From Halobaculum roseum (GTDB taxonomy: Archaea; Halobacteriota; Halobacteria; Halobacteriales; Haloferacaceae): a stretch of 64,000 nt of DNA. The position numbers and the translations under genes are program-made. The stretch spans positions 372,001-436,000 of the forward strand of contig NZ_CP082286.1 in NCBI RefSeq assembly GCF_019880245.1, in the 5' to 3' direction. How positions within the stretch are numbered: the stretch's first letter is position 1; the number at the start of each line of letters is the position of its first letter. The notes beneath the pieces are model-generated. The model saw only the letters and a list, made by a program, of their open reading frames with translations. It made no database searches and had not been told where the DNA came from. Positions 1 to 9,057 of this stretch are shown here, one piece after another.

Positions 1-108
1 GCCGCAGAACGCCGACTGATCCGGTTGGGTTCGGCCGGAGTCATTTCGGACACTCCGGGTCGCACGATGCCGGCCACGCTTTTCACCACCGCGGCCCAAC
101 CGCCGCAC

Positions 109-1107
109 ATGACGGAGACGCTGTTCCTGACGAGCGAGGAGGTCGCCGGACTGGCCGACCCCGCGGAGTACGTGGACGCTGTTCGCGACGCCTACCGCCA
201 GATCGGCGAAGGAGCGCCCGCGGAGCCGCGGACGAAGCTCGTGAACGCCGACCCGCCCGGGTTCCTCACCACCTACGCCGCGGTGCTCCCGGAGACGGGA
301 GCGATGGGCGGGTACACCTACTCCGCCGGGTTCGGCGGGCGCGACGCGTGGTTCATGACGCCGCTGTTCGACGCGGAGTCGGGCGAGCCGCTCGCGCTGC
401 TCGACGGCGCCTCGATGAATCCCCACAAGACCGGCGCGGCCGGCGCCGTCGGCGTCGACGCGCTCGCCCGCGAGGACGCGACCTCGGTCGCGGTGATCGG
501 CTCGGGCGCGCAGGCGCGGGGGCAGCTGCGCGCGACGGCGACCGTCCGCGACCTGGAGACGGTGTGGGTGTACTCCCCGACGAAGGAGCACCGCGAGGAG
601 TTCGCGGGCGACATGAACAAGCGCCTCGACGCGTCGGTCGCCGCCGTCGCGAGCGCCGCGGCCGCCGTCGAGGACGCCGACGTGGTGATCACCGCGACGA
701 ACGCCGCCGAGCCCGTGTTCGACGGCGCCGACCTCGACCCCGGTACCCACGTCACCGCGATGGGGCAGTACAACGCGGACAAGCGCGAACTCGACCACGA
801 GACGATCGAGCGCGCGACGTACGTTCCCGACCTGCGCGCCCGGGCGCTGCACGACGCCGGGTCGTTCCTCTCGGCGCTGGAGGCCGGCGTCGTCGACGAG
901 GACCATATCCACGCCGAGTTGGGGGAGGTCGTCGCCGGCGTCGAGCCCGGCCGGACGAGCGACGACGAGATCACCGTCTTCGACTCCGGCGGCACCGGGA
1001 TCGAGACGGCCGCGTCGGCGTACCTGCTGTACGAGAAGGCCGTCGACGCCGGCCTCGGGGAGACCATCGACTTCGCGCCCGCGAGCGAGGCGCTCACCGG
1101 GGAGTAG
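109..1107 (+). CDS. Ornithine cyclodeaminase / alanine dehydrogenase family protein
   Basis: Predicted 332-residue cytoplasmic NAD(P)-dependent enzyme of the ornithine cyclodeaminase/mu-crystallin family, whose members deaminate or reduce small amino or imino acids. A Rossmann GSGAQA motif is at residues 131-136, following the substrate-side LLDGASMNPHKTGA segment. The ATG at 109 (MTETLFLTSEE) was chosen because it gives the family's usual length; the reading frame upstream to 25 has no family-like sequence. The substrate cannot be told from sequence; proline, alanine or other amino acids are possible. It stands alone, with a membrane protein 36 bases downstream. Confidence 0.88.
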   Translation: MTETLFLTSEEVAGLADPAEYVDAVRDAYRQIGEGAPAEPRTKLVNADPPGFLTTYAAVLPETGAMGGYTYSAGFGGRDAWFMTPLFDAESGEPLALLDGASMNPHKTGAAGAVGVDALAREDATSVAVIGSGAQARGQLRATATVRDLETVWVYSPTKEHREEFAGDMNKRLDASVAAVASAAAAVEDADVVITATNAAEPVFDGADLDPGTHVTAMGQYNADKRELDHETIERATYVPDLRARALHDAGSFLSALEAGVVDEDHIHAELGEVVAGVEPGRTSDDEITVFDSGGTGIETAASAYLLYEKAVDAGLGETIDFAPASEALTGE

Positions 1108-1143
1108 AACGACACTGATAGCGACGACGACCACCCCCGATAC

Positions 1144-1623
1144 GTGTCCGAACCCCCGGCCCCGTCTACCCTCCGAACCCGCGTTCGCGAGTCGCCGCTG
1201 ATCGCGGTCAGCGGCGGGCTCGCGCTCGTCGTTCTGGTCGGCGCGGTCGCCGTGCTCGTGACGCTCGTCGGGCCCGGCCGGATCCCGGACCCCGGCGGGC
1301 GCAGACTCGGGGCCGCGATCCTCGCGGCGATGGTCGTCGTCGCCCTCCTGTGGCTGTCTGTCGTCGCGCGGGCGGTCGCGGGCGTCGTCGCCTACGCCGA
1401 CGCCGGGGCCCGGCCGACGGGGATCCCGCTGGCCCTCGCGGTCGTCGAGGGGGCGATCGCCGTGGCGATGCTGGCCGTCGCGAGCGTCGTCGTCGCGCTC
1501 GGCGGGCCGGGACCGGAACCGGAGGTGTACGCCATCGCCGCGTACGCCGTCACCGCGATCGGGGTCGGTCTCGCGCCCGTGTCGCTGGCGCGTGCGGGCG
1601 TCGCGCTGTCGGGCGACTTCTGA
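1144..1623 (+). CDS. Small integral membrane protein, unknown function
   Basis: A 159-residue protein from a GTG start. It has about four hydrophobic segments (near residues 20-42, 55-80, 95-118 and 128-150) separated by short Gly/Pro-rich loops. No catalytic or ligand motif is visible. It follows the cyclodeaminase-type gene by 36 bases and converges on the minus-strand MFS gene 6 bases away. Codon use (GC at third positions) matches neighbours, so the gene is probably real, but I do not recognise its family. Confidence 0.6.
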   Translation: MSEPPAPSTLRTRVRESPLIAVSGGLALVVLVGAVAVLVTLVGPGRIPDPGGRRLGAAILAAMVVVALLWLSVVARAVAGVVAYADAGARPTGIPLALAVVEGAIAVAMLAVASVVVALGGPGPEPEVYAIAAYAVTAIGVGLAPVSLARAGVALSGDF

Positions 1624-1629
1624 TCCCCC

Positions 1630-2949
1630 TCAGTCGCCGCCGGAGGTCGACGCGGTCCCCGGCGCGTCCGGCGACCGCCTCTCGCGACGGCGCACGCGAA
1701 CGTGGAGCGCGATCGCACACAGCGTCGCGATCACGCCGCCGAGCACGACGATCCCGAACGCGACGCGGTAGCCGGCCACGGAATACGCCCGCGCGCCGTC
1801 GACGACGCGGCCGGTCCAGTAGGCGTCGAGGGCCGCGCCGAGCACCGCGGGGAAGACGGCCGCCCCGAAGTACGCCATCCCGTTGACCGTGCCCGTGGCC
1901 GCGCCGCTGTCGGCGGCGTGGCGCTCCTTCGCGACCGTGTAGGCCACGGACGCGCCGCCGGTGATGCCCATCCCCACGAACAGCGCCAGCGCGACGACGA
2001 ACAGCGGCGGCGTCACGGTGACGAACACGACGCCGTAGGCGATCACGAACGCGAGACACGAGCCGACGATCACCTCCGTTCGGCGGCCGGTTCGGTCCGA
2101 CAGCGCGCCGAAGGCGGGGGAGCCGACCGCGAAGCCGATGTTCGCCGCGAGCACCGCCAAGGCGGCCGTCGCCACCGGCACGTCGTACAGATGGACGATG
2201 TAGGGGACGCCCCACAGGCCGACGACGGTGAAGTTGAGCCCGAAGATCAGGAACAGCGTCGTCCCCATCAGCCACGTGTCGAGGTCGCCGAGCACGCGGC
2301 GTGCGCCCGCGAGCACCTCCCGAAGCGAGTCGGTGTCGGTTCCCGAGTCCGCCCCCTCCGGGCGGTCCTCGGGGTCGGCCGGTCGGTCGCGGACGAAGCC
2401 GCCGACCGCCAGGCCCGCGAGCAGCACCCCCGCGGCGGCGGCGTACAACACCGAGCGCCAGCCGGCGGCCTCGGCCGCCAGCGCCAGCGGCGTCGTCGCC
2501 AGCACGCCGCCGATCCCGGCGGCGGCGATGGTGAAGCCCGTCATCGTCGCGAACTCCTCGGGCGCGTACCAGTTGGCGCAGAATCGGAGGACCGCGACGT
2601 AGATCGCCGCGCCGCTCAGGCCGGCGAGAAAGCGCGCGGTGAAGCCGACCGCGAAGGAGTCGGCCGCGGCGAAGCCCGCGACCCCGGCGGCCATGCCGAC
2701 GAGCCCGATCGACACGACGCGGCGGGGCCCGTACCGATCGACGACCAGCCCGGCGGGGAGCTGCGCCGCGGCGTACACGTAGAAGAACGACGAGTGGAGC
2801 AGCCCCAACTCCGAGGCGGTCGCGTCGAAGACGGCGGCGAGATCGCCGGAGAGCACGGCCGTCGAGTTGCGGAAGAAGTTGACGAACAGGAAGCCGAACG
2901 CGAGCGTCGCCCACATCAAGTGGCGTCGATACCGGCGGGGAATGGCCAT
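1630..2949 (-). CDS. Major facilitator superfamily transporter
   Basis: A 439-residue, 12-helix MFS carrier. It carries the loop 2-3 signature region with DRYGPRR and the equivalent DRTGRR motif between helices 8 and 9 (ALSDRTGRRTEV), which are typical of the two MFS halves. The ATG at 2949 (MAIPRRYRRH) is preferred: it gives a short basic N-terminus directly before helix 1, whereas the longer frame adds a non-family leader. The substrate is unknown. The gene downstream (on the left) converges. Confidence 0.88.
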   Translation of the reverse strand: MAIPRRYRRHLMWATLAFGFLFVNFFRNSTAVLSGDLAAVFDATASELGLLHSSFFYVYAAAQLPAGLVVDRYGPRRVVSIGLVGMAAGVAGFAAADSFAVGFTARFLAGLSGAAIYVAVLRFCANWYAPEEFATMTGFTIAAAGIGGVLATTPLALAAEAAGWRSVLYAAAAGVLLAGLAVGGFVRDRPADPEDRPEGADSGTDTDSLREVLAGARRVLGDLDTWLMGTTLFLIFGLNFTVVGLWGVPYIVHLYDVPVATAALAVLAANIGFAVGSPAFGALSDRTGRRTEVIVGSCLAFVIAYGVVFVTVTPPLFVVALALFVGMGITGGASVAYTVAKERHAADSGAATGTVNGMAYFGAAVFPAVLGAALDAYWTGRVVDGARAYSVAGYRVAFGIVVLGGVIATLCAIALHVRVRRRERRSPDAPGTASTSGGD

Positions 2950-3069
2950 TTGTGTGCCCTGTGTTGCACACCGGGGCTTGTACCTTCGGGCCACGGCGAT
3001 CCGATCGACGGCGGGACCCAACCGGCTGGGGCGGCTCGGAGTTCGCGGCGCCCCAGTGATCGCGCCGCC

Positions 3070-3606
3070 TCAGAGCTCGCGGCGCATCCGAACGTGCTCG
3101 ATGCCGTCCTCGTCGAACGTGCCGACCGCGTCGTCGACGGCGTACCCCAGCCGCTCGTAGAAGCCGGCCGCCCGCGTCTGCGCGTGGAGCACCGCCTCCG
3201 AGAGCCCGCGCTCGCGGGCACGGGTCTCGACGGCGGTCATCACGCGCGCGCCCCACCCCTCGCCGCGGCGGTCGCCGGCGACCGCGATCCGCTCGACCTT
3301 CGCGACGCGCTCCGCGCCCTCCGCCAGCGCGCCGTACTCGTGGGCCCCGACCGCGCGGAGGCGGGCGACCGCGACCGCGTCGCCGGCGGCGTCGCGGACG
3401 AGCAGGTGGTCCACGTCCGACTCCAGCGGGTTCTCGTCGTGCTCGTCGAGTTCGAGGTGCTCCGGAACGCCCTGCTCGTCGACGAAGACGGCCATTCGAA
3501 GGTCGACCACGGCGTCCCAGTCGGCCTCGGCGGCGACGACGGTGGCCGTCCAGTCGGCGTCCGCGGGAGCGAGGTCGGCCTCCGCCGACGTCTCGTCCTC
3601 GGGCAT
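3070..3606 (-). CDS. GNAT family N-acetyltransferase
   Basis: A 178-residue acetyl-CoA-dependent transferase. The N-terminal FVDEQGVPEHLELDEHD segment is characteristic of the YjcF/ElaA-like GNAT branch, and the acetyl-CoA loop is seen as RIAVAGDRRGEGWG. ATG at 3606 lies two bases after the pelota stop codon (TGA at 3611-3609); a GTG at 3612 overlapping that stop is an alternative. The tight junction suggests translation coupled to pelota. The substrate is unknown. Confidence 0.85.
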   Translation of the reverse strand: MPEDETSAEADLAPADADWTATVVAAEADWDAVVDLRMAVFVDEQGVPEHLELDEHDENPLESDVDHLLVRDAAGDAVAVARLRAVGAHEYGALAEGAERVAKVERIAVAGDRRGEGWGARVMTAVETRARERGLSEAVLHAQTRAAGFYERLGYAVDDAVGTFDEDGIEHVRMRREL

Positions 3607-3608
3607 CG

Positions 3609-4676
3609 TCACTGGAGGCGGTACCGCAGGAGCGCGGCGACGCCGCCGAGGTTCTTCAGTTGCTGCCCGGGCGCGAACTCCTCCGAGAAGACGACCACGT
3701 CCCCGCCCTTCTGCTCGGCGGTCTCGACGAGGTCGTTCACGTCGATCTCCCAGTCGCCCTCGCCCTGGCGCTCGGCGCGGAGTCGCTCGTCGACGATGAG
3801 AAGCGTCTCGATGGCGCCGAACTCGGCGGCCTCCATCGTCTCGTTGACGCCGTAGGTCGCCTTGGCGCCCTCGGCGATGCGCTCGGTGAGCTCGTCGATC
3901 AGCTCGGCCTCGCGGGCGATGCGCGTCTCGCGTTGCACCTCGTCGACGGCGCCGCGCTTGAGCACCTCGTGGACGCCGCGGTCGCCGGCGGCGGAGGTAT
4001 TCACGACGGAGATCCGGTCGCTGAGGTCCCGGTAGTGCTCGTCGATGTACTCGTTGGCGTCGTTCTTCGTGAACCCCGGACCCGCGAGGATGATCGCCTC
4101 GGGGTCGAGGTGCGACAGCGCGGAGCCGAGCTCGTCGAACAGTTCGTCGCGGGGGCGGGCGTACTCACCCTTCCCCGTGGGCTTGGTGAAGCTCGCGTAC
4201 TCCTCGGTGCCGTACTGCTGGACGGTGTGGATGTACGCGGCGCCCTCCTCGACGGTCGCGATGGCGACGTCGGGCGCCCCGGTGGCCTCCTCTGCCTCCT
4301 CGATGCGTTCGATCTGGTCGGCCTTGAAGCGCTTCTCCACGGTGATCTCCGAGCGCTCCTCGACGTTGATCGTGTGGTGGTGGCCGATCTCGTCCTCGCG
4401 CGAGCAGCCGACGATGACGCCCCCGACGCGCAGCCGGTTGGCGAAGCGGGCGAACTCCACGTCCTCGACCTCGAGGGTGACGCGCATGTGCTCGCGCTCG
4501 CCGCCCGTGTCGCGGAGCTGGTCGTCGTCGCGGGTGACCCGGCGGGTCGTGTCGGCCTCGACCAGATCGCCGGGTTCGAGGACGTGCGAGAGGTGCCACA
4601 GGTCGTCGGTCGTCTCGGGCGTGACCGTCAGGCGCTCGCGCCCCTCCTCGCCGCGGCCGCGCGAGTCGATTCGCAT
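3609..4676 (-). CDS. pelA: Pelota, mRNA surveillance and ribosome rescue factor
   Basis: A 355-residue Dom34/Pelota protein. In archaea it enters the empty A site of stalled ribosomes with aEF1A and, with ABCE1, splits them. The N-terminal Sm-like domain begins [21 protein letters not shown]; the central and C-terminal eRF1-like domains follow ([45 protein letters not shown]). The GGQ loop of release factors is absent, as expected. ATG at 4676 gives the usual length; the frame extends 17 codons further upstream without family sequence. RqcH, another stalled-ribosome factor, is three genes upstream on the same strand. Confidence 0.96.
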   Translation of the reverse strand: MRIDSRGRGEEGRERLTVTPETTDDLWHLSHVLEPGDLVEADTTRRVTRDDDQLRDTGGEREHMRVTLEVEDVEFARFANRLRVGGVIVGCSREDEIGHHHTINVEERSEITVEKRFKADQIERIEEAEEATGAPDVAIATVEEGAAYIHTVQQYGTEEYASFTKPTGKGEYARPRDELFDELGSALSHLDPEAIILAGPGFTKNDANEYIDEHYRDLSDRISVVNTSAAGDRGVHEVLKRGAVDEVQRETRIAREAELIDELTERIAEGAKATYGVNETMEAAEFGAIETLLIVDERLRAERQGEGDWEIDVNDLVETAEQKGGDVVVFSEEFAPGQQLKNLGGVAALLRYRLQ

Positions 4677-4766
4677 ATCCGCGAGTGCGTCGGGCGCGTA
4701 CAAAGGCCCTCCGAGACGTGGACCCACGCCGGGGGCACAGCTCCCGGACGGGTCCCGGAGACTACC

Positions 4767-5507
4767 TCACCGACCCGCTCTCGGGTTCCTCGGTTCGGAC
4801 GCGCCGCCCGCGTCCGGGGATTCCTCCGCGGGCTCGTTCGCGTCCGCGGCGACGGCGTCGGTCGCCTCGGCGAACCCGCGGCCGAAGCAGTAGTAGGTGA
4901 CGACCTGCCCGTAGAACAGCGCGGGGATCCCGATCAGGATCAGCGCGAAGGGACCGGCGACACTGTTGATCACGGCTCCGAGCACGACCCCGAAGAGGAC
5001 GCCCACGAGATACCGCCCCGAGAGGGCCGCCTCGCGAAGCGCCTCGACGTCGAAGGCGGCGCCCAACTCGCCCGCGAGCGCGAAGTTAGTCATCGCCGCC
5101 GGCATGACGTACGCGACGAGGATAGACAGCAGCGTCGCGGCCAACACGAGGAGGAGGCCGACGGCGCCGAACGCCGCGACCCCCGCGTCGCTGCCCGTGA
5201 CGCTGCCCGTAACGCCGCCGATGAAGAGCGCGACGACCGCGGCGACGATCGGGATCGAGACGACGAGGCCGTAGGCCGCCTGCACGACGACGAGCTTCAG
5301 CCCGTCGACGAACAGCTCCCCCCAGTCGGTGAACGACGGGGCCGCGCGCTCGTCGGTCGCCGCCGAACGCAGCACCCGGAGGAGATACCCCTGCAACACG
5401 AACGCCGGCAGCACGAACACGCTCGCGACGATCAGCGCGCCGCCGATGACGAGCGTGGCGACGCGGTCGTCCGTTCGCAGGGGGTACCCGAGCGCGTCCT
5501 CCAACAT
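4767..5507 (-). CDS. DUF4013-like multi-pass membrane protein
   Basis: A 246-residue protein with about six transmembrane segments and a polar acidic C-terminal tail (after residue 215). The start MLEDALGYPLRTDD resembles the opening of haloarchaeal DUF4013 proteins. No enzymatic motif is seen. It is 25 bases downstream of a paralogue (5532-6254) with the matching start LSEALRYPLGPAND, so the two are a tandem duplication. They lie between RqcH and pelota on the same strand and may be cotranscribed with them. Confidence 0.75.
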   Translation of the reverse strand: MLEDALGYPLRTDDRVATLVIGGALIVASVFVLPAFVLQGYLLRVLRSAATDERAAPSFTDWGELFVDGLKLVVVQAAYGLVVSIPIVAAVVALFIGGVTGSVTGSDAGVAAFGAVGLLLVLAATLLSILVAYVMPAAMTNFALAGELGAAFDVEALREAALSGRYLVGVLFGVVLGAVINSVAGPFALILIGIPALFYGQVVTYYCFGRGFAEATDAVAADANEPAEESPDAGGASEPRNPRAGR

Positions 5508-5531
5508 ACCCGACCGTCACCAGGGGCGTGG

Positions 5532-6254
5532 TTAACGGTTTCCACCGATCCCGCGGCTCCACGCCGCGGCGGCCGCGACCTCCAGGTAGAACAGCCCGAA
5601 GAAGCCGACGAGCCGGGCGGTCCGGCTCCCGGCGCCGGCCAGCGCCGCCCCGAACGCGAGCAGCACCGCGCCGACGGTCCACGCGTAGAAGTACCGCCCG
5701 GAGGTGACCGTCCGACGAAGCGATCGGGACGAGATCCCCGCGGCGACGCGTGCGCGAACGGTCCCGGCCGGGTCCGCACGAGCGTACCCCGCGAGGATCG
5801 CCGGCAGCGGATACGCGATGCCGACCGCGAGCAGCAGGCTCACCGTCCCGCCGACGAGCGTCACGCCGTACCCCAGCGGTGTCGTCGGGTCGACGGGGCC
5901 GCCGCCGGCCGCCCCCGACACCGCCCCGCCGACGGTGACGAGCAGGACGACGACCGGAACGAGCAGAACCGCGATGGAGACCGCGCTCGCGACGAGTCCG
6001 TCCCGTAGCAGCGACAGCGGACGCCGAAACGTCGGGAGCGTGACGGGGTCGTCCGCGTCGCCGGCGGCGCCGAGCACGCGGACGAGGTAGCCGACGACCG
6101 CCACGATCGCGACCGGCGAGAGCAGCGTGAGCGGCCACAGCGGCGCGACGATCGCGGCGAGGAGGTGGAGCCCGCCGCCGGTCGCGAGCGCCTCCGCCGC
6201 CGCGCCGCGGTCGTTCGCGGGCCCCAGCGGGTAGCGAAGCGCCTCGCTGAGCAC
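5532..6254 (-). CDS. DUF4013-like membrane protein, paralogue of the downstream gene
   Basis: A 240-residue membrane protein with about six hydrophobic spans. The start is GTG at 6254 (MLSEALRYPLGPAND), two bases after the TAA of rqcH (6259-6257), which implies translational coupling to rqcH. N-terminal similarity to the next gene (ALGYPL versus ALRYPL, followed by a TLPTF-like segment) marks it as a diverged tandem copy. Function unknown. Confidence 0.75.
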   Translation of the reverse strand: MLSEALRYPLGPANDRGAAAEALATGGGLHLLAAIVAPLWPLTLLSPVAIVAVVGYLVRVLGAAGDADDPVTLPTFRRPLSLLRDGLVASAVSIAVLLVPVVVLLVTVGGAVSGAAGGGPVDPTTPLGYGVTLVGGTVSLLLAVGIAYPLPAILAGYARADPAGTVRARVAAGISSRSLRRTVTSGRYFYAWTVGAVLLAFGAALAGAGSRTARLVGFFGLFYLEVAAAAAWSRGIGGNR

Positions 6255-6256
6255 GG

Positions 6257-8380
6257 TTACGCCTCGTGTATGTCGCTCTCGCCGGGCGGGAGGAACTCCT
6301 GGATCCGGTCGGCGGAGGCGACCTTGCGGACGAACCCCTGGTCGGCGAACCGCGATTTGAGTTCGCGGTAGCACTTCATCGCCGCGTCGTTCTGGGCGAA
6401 GCGTCCGGGCGTGAGGCGGATCGTCGTCTCCGCGCGCTCCTCGATCGCGCTCGGCGGCCCGCCTATCACCCGCGTCTCGGGATCGACCTGGACGCCGACG
6501 GCGACCTCGGCGGGCATGTCGCGGTAGTAGTCGCGCTCGCCGCGGATGACGAACCCGCCCTTCTCGATGTACTCGCCCGACTCGGGCGTCTTCGACACCT
6601 GATCGGGGGTGACGACGTACGCGTCGCCGGCGCCGCGGCCGTCCTTCCACACCGAGGAGTACGAGACGGCGAACTGTGCGGCCTCCTCGCGCGACTGCTC
6701 GGGGATGGTCACGTCGCGGGCGGCCTCCGAGGGGTCGGTCGCCTTGACGATCGTCACCGGGCCGCCGTGGGCCTGTGCGTGACAGAACAGGTCCCGCCCC
6801 TCCATGTAGTTCTTCACGAGCTCCTCGTTCTGGTCGGCGTTGCGCCCGCCGATGACGAGGAAGCCGTCGCTCGTCTCGAACCAGCGGAAGCGGTCGTACC
6901 AGTGGTCCTGCTGCCTGACGGGGATCGACGGCCGCGAGAGCCAGTCGACGTCCGCGTGCTCGTCGGCCTCGTCGCCGTCGGCGTCGTCCTCCTCGTCGCC
7001 GCCTTCGGCGTCGGGGTCGCCGTCGGCCGCCTCCCACTCCTCCTTGCGCCGTTTCACTGCTTCCAGCTCCTCGCGGGTGTTCTCGATGGCCGCGAGCGCG
7101 CCCTCCTTCTTCTCCTCGATGCGCTTGGCCTCCGTGTACAGCCGGTCGGCGTTCTTCTCGGGCCCGGTGGCGGCGTCGAGGGTGACGACCGTCCCGTCGA
7201 GGTCCACGTCGACGGTCCCCTCGGAGCCGTCGACGCCCCGGACGGCCTCGGCCTCGGGGATGCCGCGGTCGGCGCCCTCGAGGAACGTCTCGTCGATCTC
7301 CTCCCAGCCTCGCCCCTCCTCGCGGGCGGCCTGGATCGTCGAGAGCACGTCGGCGACGAGGTCGTAGTGGGCGTACACGGCCTCCGCCTTCTCGCGCTCG
7401 GCCTCCGCGCGCTCCTCGAAGTCGCCGATCGCGCCCTCCTGCTGGTCGATGATCCGTTGCTTCTTGGCGATCTCGGCCTCGAAGTCGGGCGAGTCGTCGA
7501 CCTCCTCGTCCTCCGTGAGGTCGAGCCGGTGGAAGTACGCGTCCAGCGCGGCGTTGAAGTCGTCGTACGCCTCCGACTCCATTCCCTCGCGCTCCTCCAG
7601 CGGGAACGGCGTCACGTCGACGACCGCTCCGTCCTCCAGGTAGACGCGAGGGTCCAGATCCCCGGACCGGAGGCGCTCGCCCATCCGCCGGATCGCGTCG
7701 TAGATCGCGCGGTACTGCGCCTCGCCGGCGTCGGCGATGTCGAGCGCCTTCTCGACGCCGGCGCGGGTGCAGAACTCCTCGGCGTAGAGGCCGCCCATGT
7801 TGAGTTGGGTCGCGAGCGTGCGCACCACGTCGGTGTCGGACTCCTCCATCCTCGCTTCGAGCACCTCGTAGCGCACGTCGAAGGGGTTGATCCGCGACTG
7901 CGGGTACTCGTACCGGCTCCCGGGAGCGACCGTCCGGGACTTGAGCCGGACGGTTTCGAGGCTGCGCTGAACCTCGCCGGTCTCGTCGAGCACGGCGACG
8001 TTGCCCTCGCCGAACAGCTCGGCGATGACCGTCGTGTTCGCGTCGGGGCGCTCGAAGTCGAACGTGAGGATGCGGTCGAACTCGTATTGAGCAACGTCGG
8101 CGAGCTCCCCGCCGGCGAGCCGCGAACGTAACGTCTTGGCGAACTCCGGTGGCCGGCCGGGCGCGTCCGGCACGTGCGCGGGGTCGGCGACGTGACACCG
8201 CTTCACGTCGCCCGTCTCGACGAGGAGTTCGACCCGCCCGCGGTCGTAATCGCGGAGTTTGAAGCGGACGAGGTCGTCGCCGTAGAGGTAGACCTTGTCC
8301 ACCTTCGCGCCCTCGTACCGGGAGAGCTCCCCGGCGAGGGCGGCGAGGTCGACGCTCGTCATCTCGGTTTTCGGGTCCAT
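6257..8380 (-). CDS. rqcH: RqcH / Rqc2 homologue (NFACT family), ribosome-associated quality control factor
   Basis: A 707-residue NFACT protein: NFACT-N domain (about residues 1-210), helix-hairpin-helix and long charged coiled-coil region (about 270-450, rich in E/K/R/A), an acidic linker (DADGDEADEHADVDW), then the NFACT-R/DUF814 domain (WLSRPSIPVRQ, YDRFRWFETSDGFLVIGGRN, HAQAHGGP). Family members bind obstructed large subunits with peptidyl-tRNA and, in bacteria and archaea, recruit tRNA-Ala to tail the nascent chain. ATG at 8380 (MDPKTEMTSVDLAAL) fits the family N-terminus; an upstream in-frame ATG at 8512 gives a 44-residue leader that overlaps a non-coding element and is rejected. Confidence 0.93.
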   Translation of the reverse strand: MDPKTEMTSVDLAALAGELSRYEGAKVDKVYLYGDDLVRFKLRDYDRGRVELLVETGDVKRCHVADPAHVPDAPGRPPEFAKTLRSRLAGGELADVAQYEFDRILTFDFERPDANTTVIAELFGEGNVAVLDETGEVQRSLETVRLKSRTVAPGSRYEYPQSRINPFDVRYEVLEARMEESDTDVVRTLATQLNMGGLYAEEFCTRAGVEKALDIADAGEAQYRAIYDAIRRMGERLRSGDLDPRVYLEDGAVVDVTPFPLEEREGMESEAYDDFNAALDAYFHRLDLTEDEEVDDSPDFEAEIAKKQRIIDQQEGAIGDFEERAEAEREKAEAVYAHYDLVADVLSTIQAAREEGRGWEEIDETFLEGADRGIPEAEAVRGVDGSEGTVDVDLDGTVVTLDAATGPEKNADRLYTEAKRIEEKKEGALAAIENTREELEAVKRRKEEWEAADGDPDAEGGDEEDDADGDEADEHADVDWLSRPSIPVRQQDHWYDRFRWFETSDGFLVIGGRNADQNEELVKNYMEGRDLFCHAQAHGGPVTIVKATDPSEAARDVTIPEQSREEAAQFAVSYSSVWKDGRGAGDAYVVTPDQVSKTPESGEYIEKGGFVIRGERDYYRDMPAEVAVGVQVDPETRVIGGPPSAIEERAETTIRLTPGRFAQNDAAMKCYRELKSRFADQGFVRKVASADRIQEFLPPGESDIHEA

Positions 8381-8500
8381 CTGATTGTGTGTGGGTACTT
8401 GGGGCGGGTGTTTGGGCGTTGCGGGATTGATGTGGATTCGCTCGTATCGTTGTTCGCCATCGCGACACGTGGAGATCGGTGTCCGATATTCGGTGTCCAT

Positions 8501-9019
8501 GAAAGCCCCCACGGCTCTGCAGTGGGGGGGGACTCGCTGCGCGTGGTTCGAGACGGCTCCGCCGTCTCGTCATTACCGGACGCCTCCGGCGTCCGGTCAG
8601 CAGCCAGAACGCTCCGCGTTCTGGCAGCATCACGAGAGACGCTTCGCGTCTCTCGAACGACTTCGCTCGGGCTTCGCCCTCGCTCCAGTGCTTGCTTCGT
8701 CCGCCTTCCCGCAGAGCCGTGGCCCCTTTCAGTCGCACCCACCGCTGCCGCGACCGCACCACGACCTCCCCAACCGATTCGCTCGTCGTCGCTCACGGGT
8801 CGCTTCGCTCCCCGTTCGCGTCGAGCCCTCGCTTCGCTCGGGCTCGCACTCCTCACTCATCCTACGTCAGAGCAAGCTCTGACGAGGTCACACTCGCTCC
8901 GCTCACGGCTCACTACGTTCGCCGTTCGCAATCGCGGTCTCATTCCATTCGACCGCGCACCGCTCGCGTGACCCTCGCGCGCGTCCGGCTGACACGGAGG
9001 TCAGCCGGCGCGCGCCACC
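8501..9019 (-). other. Structured non-coding element, copy A (about 519 bases)
   Basis: The 677-base gap between the MFS gene and rqcH holds no credible gene. On the minus strand it contains, in order: a 5' hairpin with apical loop CCTCCGTG (about 9015-8973); a variable region with hairpins; the box AATCGGTTGGGGAGG (8779-8765); 30 bases later GACTGAAAGGGGCC (8734-8721); a hairpin-rich domain; and a closing arm ending GGGGGCTTTC (8510-8501). The arms 8711-8730 and 8501-8520 are complementary at 17 of 20 positions, the three mismatches being a central GGG opposite GGG. The same ordered parts recur at 60704-60950. Whether it is transcribed is not shown. Confidence 0.8.
8549..8679 (-). repeat. 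Cluster of five short perfect hairpins with GNA-type triloops (inside copy A)
   Basis: Five consecutive inverted repeats occur at 8549-8569, 8576-8596, 8603-8625, 8633-8655 and 8669-8679. Read on the minus strand, each is a 4-10 bp stem of different sequence closed by the three-base loop GGA or GAA. Stems differ from one another while loops stay the same, which argues for selection on shape rather than sequence. They fill the domain enclosed by the long arms of copy A; the other copy has a much shorter domain here. Confidence 0.8.
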
Positions 9020-9057
9020 GCAATAGATCGGATTCGGAACTCGACCGACGACCGAGC

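Noticed and set aside
5532..8762. A single 1076-codon frame spanning the second DUF4013-like gene and antisense-like sequence
   Set aside because: Only its last 240 codons code in the right frame; the rest is an off-frame reading of rqcH.
8381..9057. Several open frames of 100-265 codons on both strands in this gap
   Set aside because: They are Arg/Ser-rich, lack halophilic acidity and come from the GC-rich hairpin repeats; the conserved boxes and stems explain the region better.
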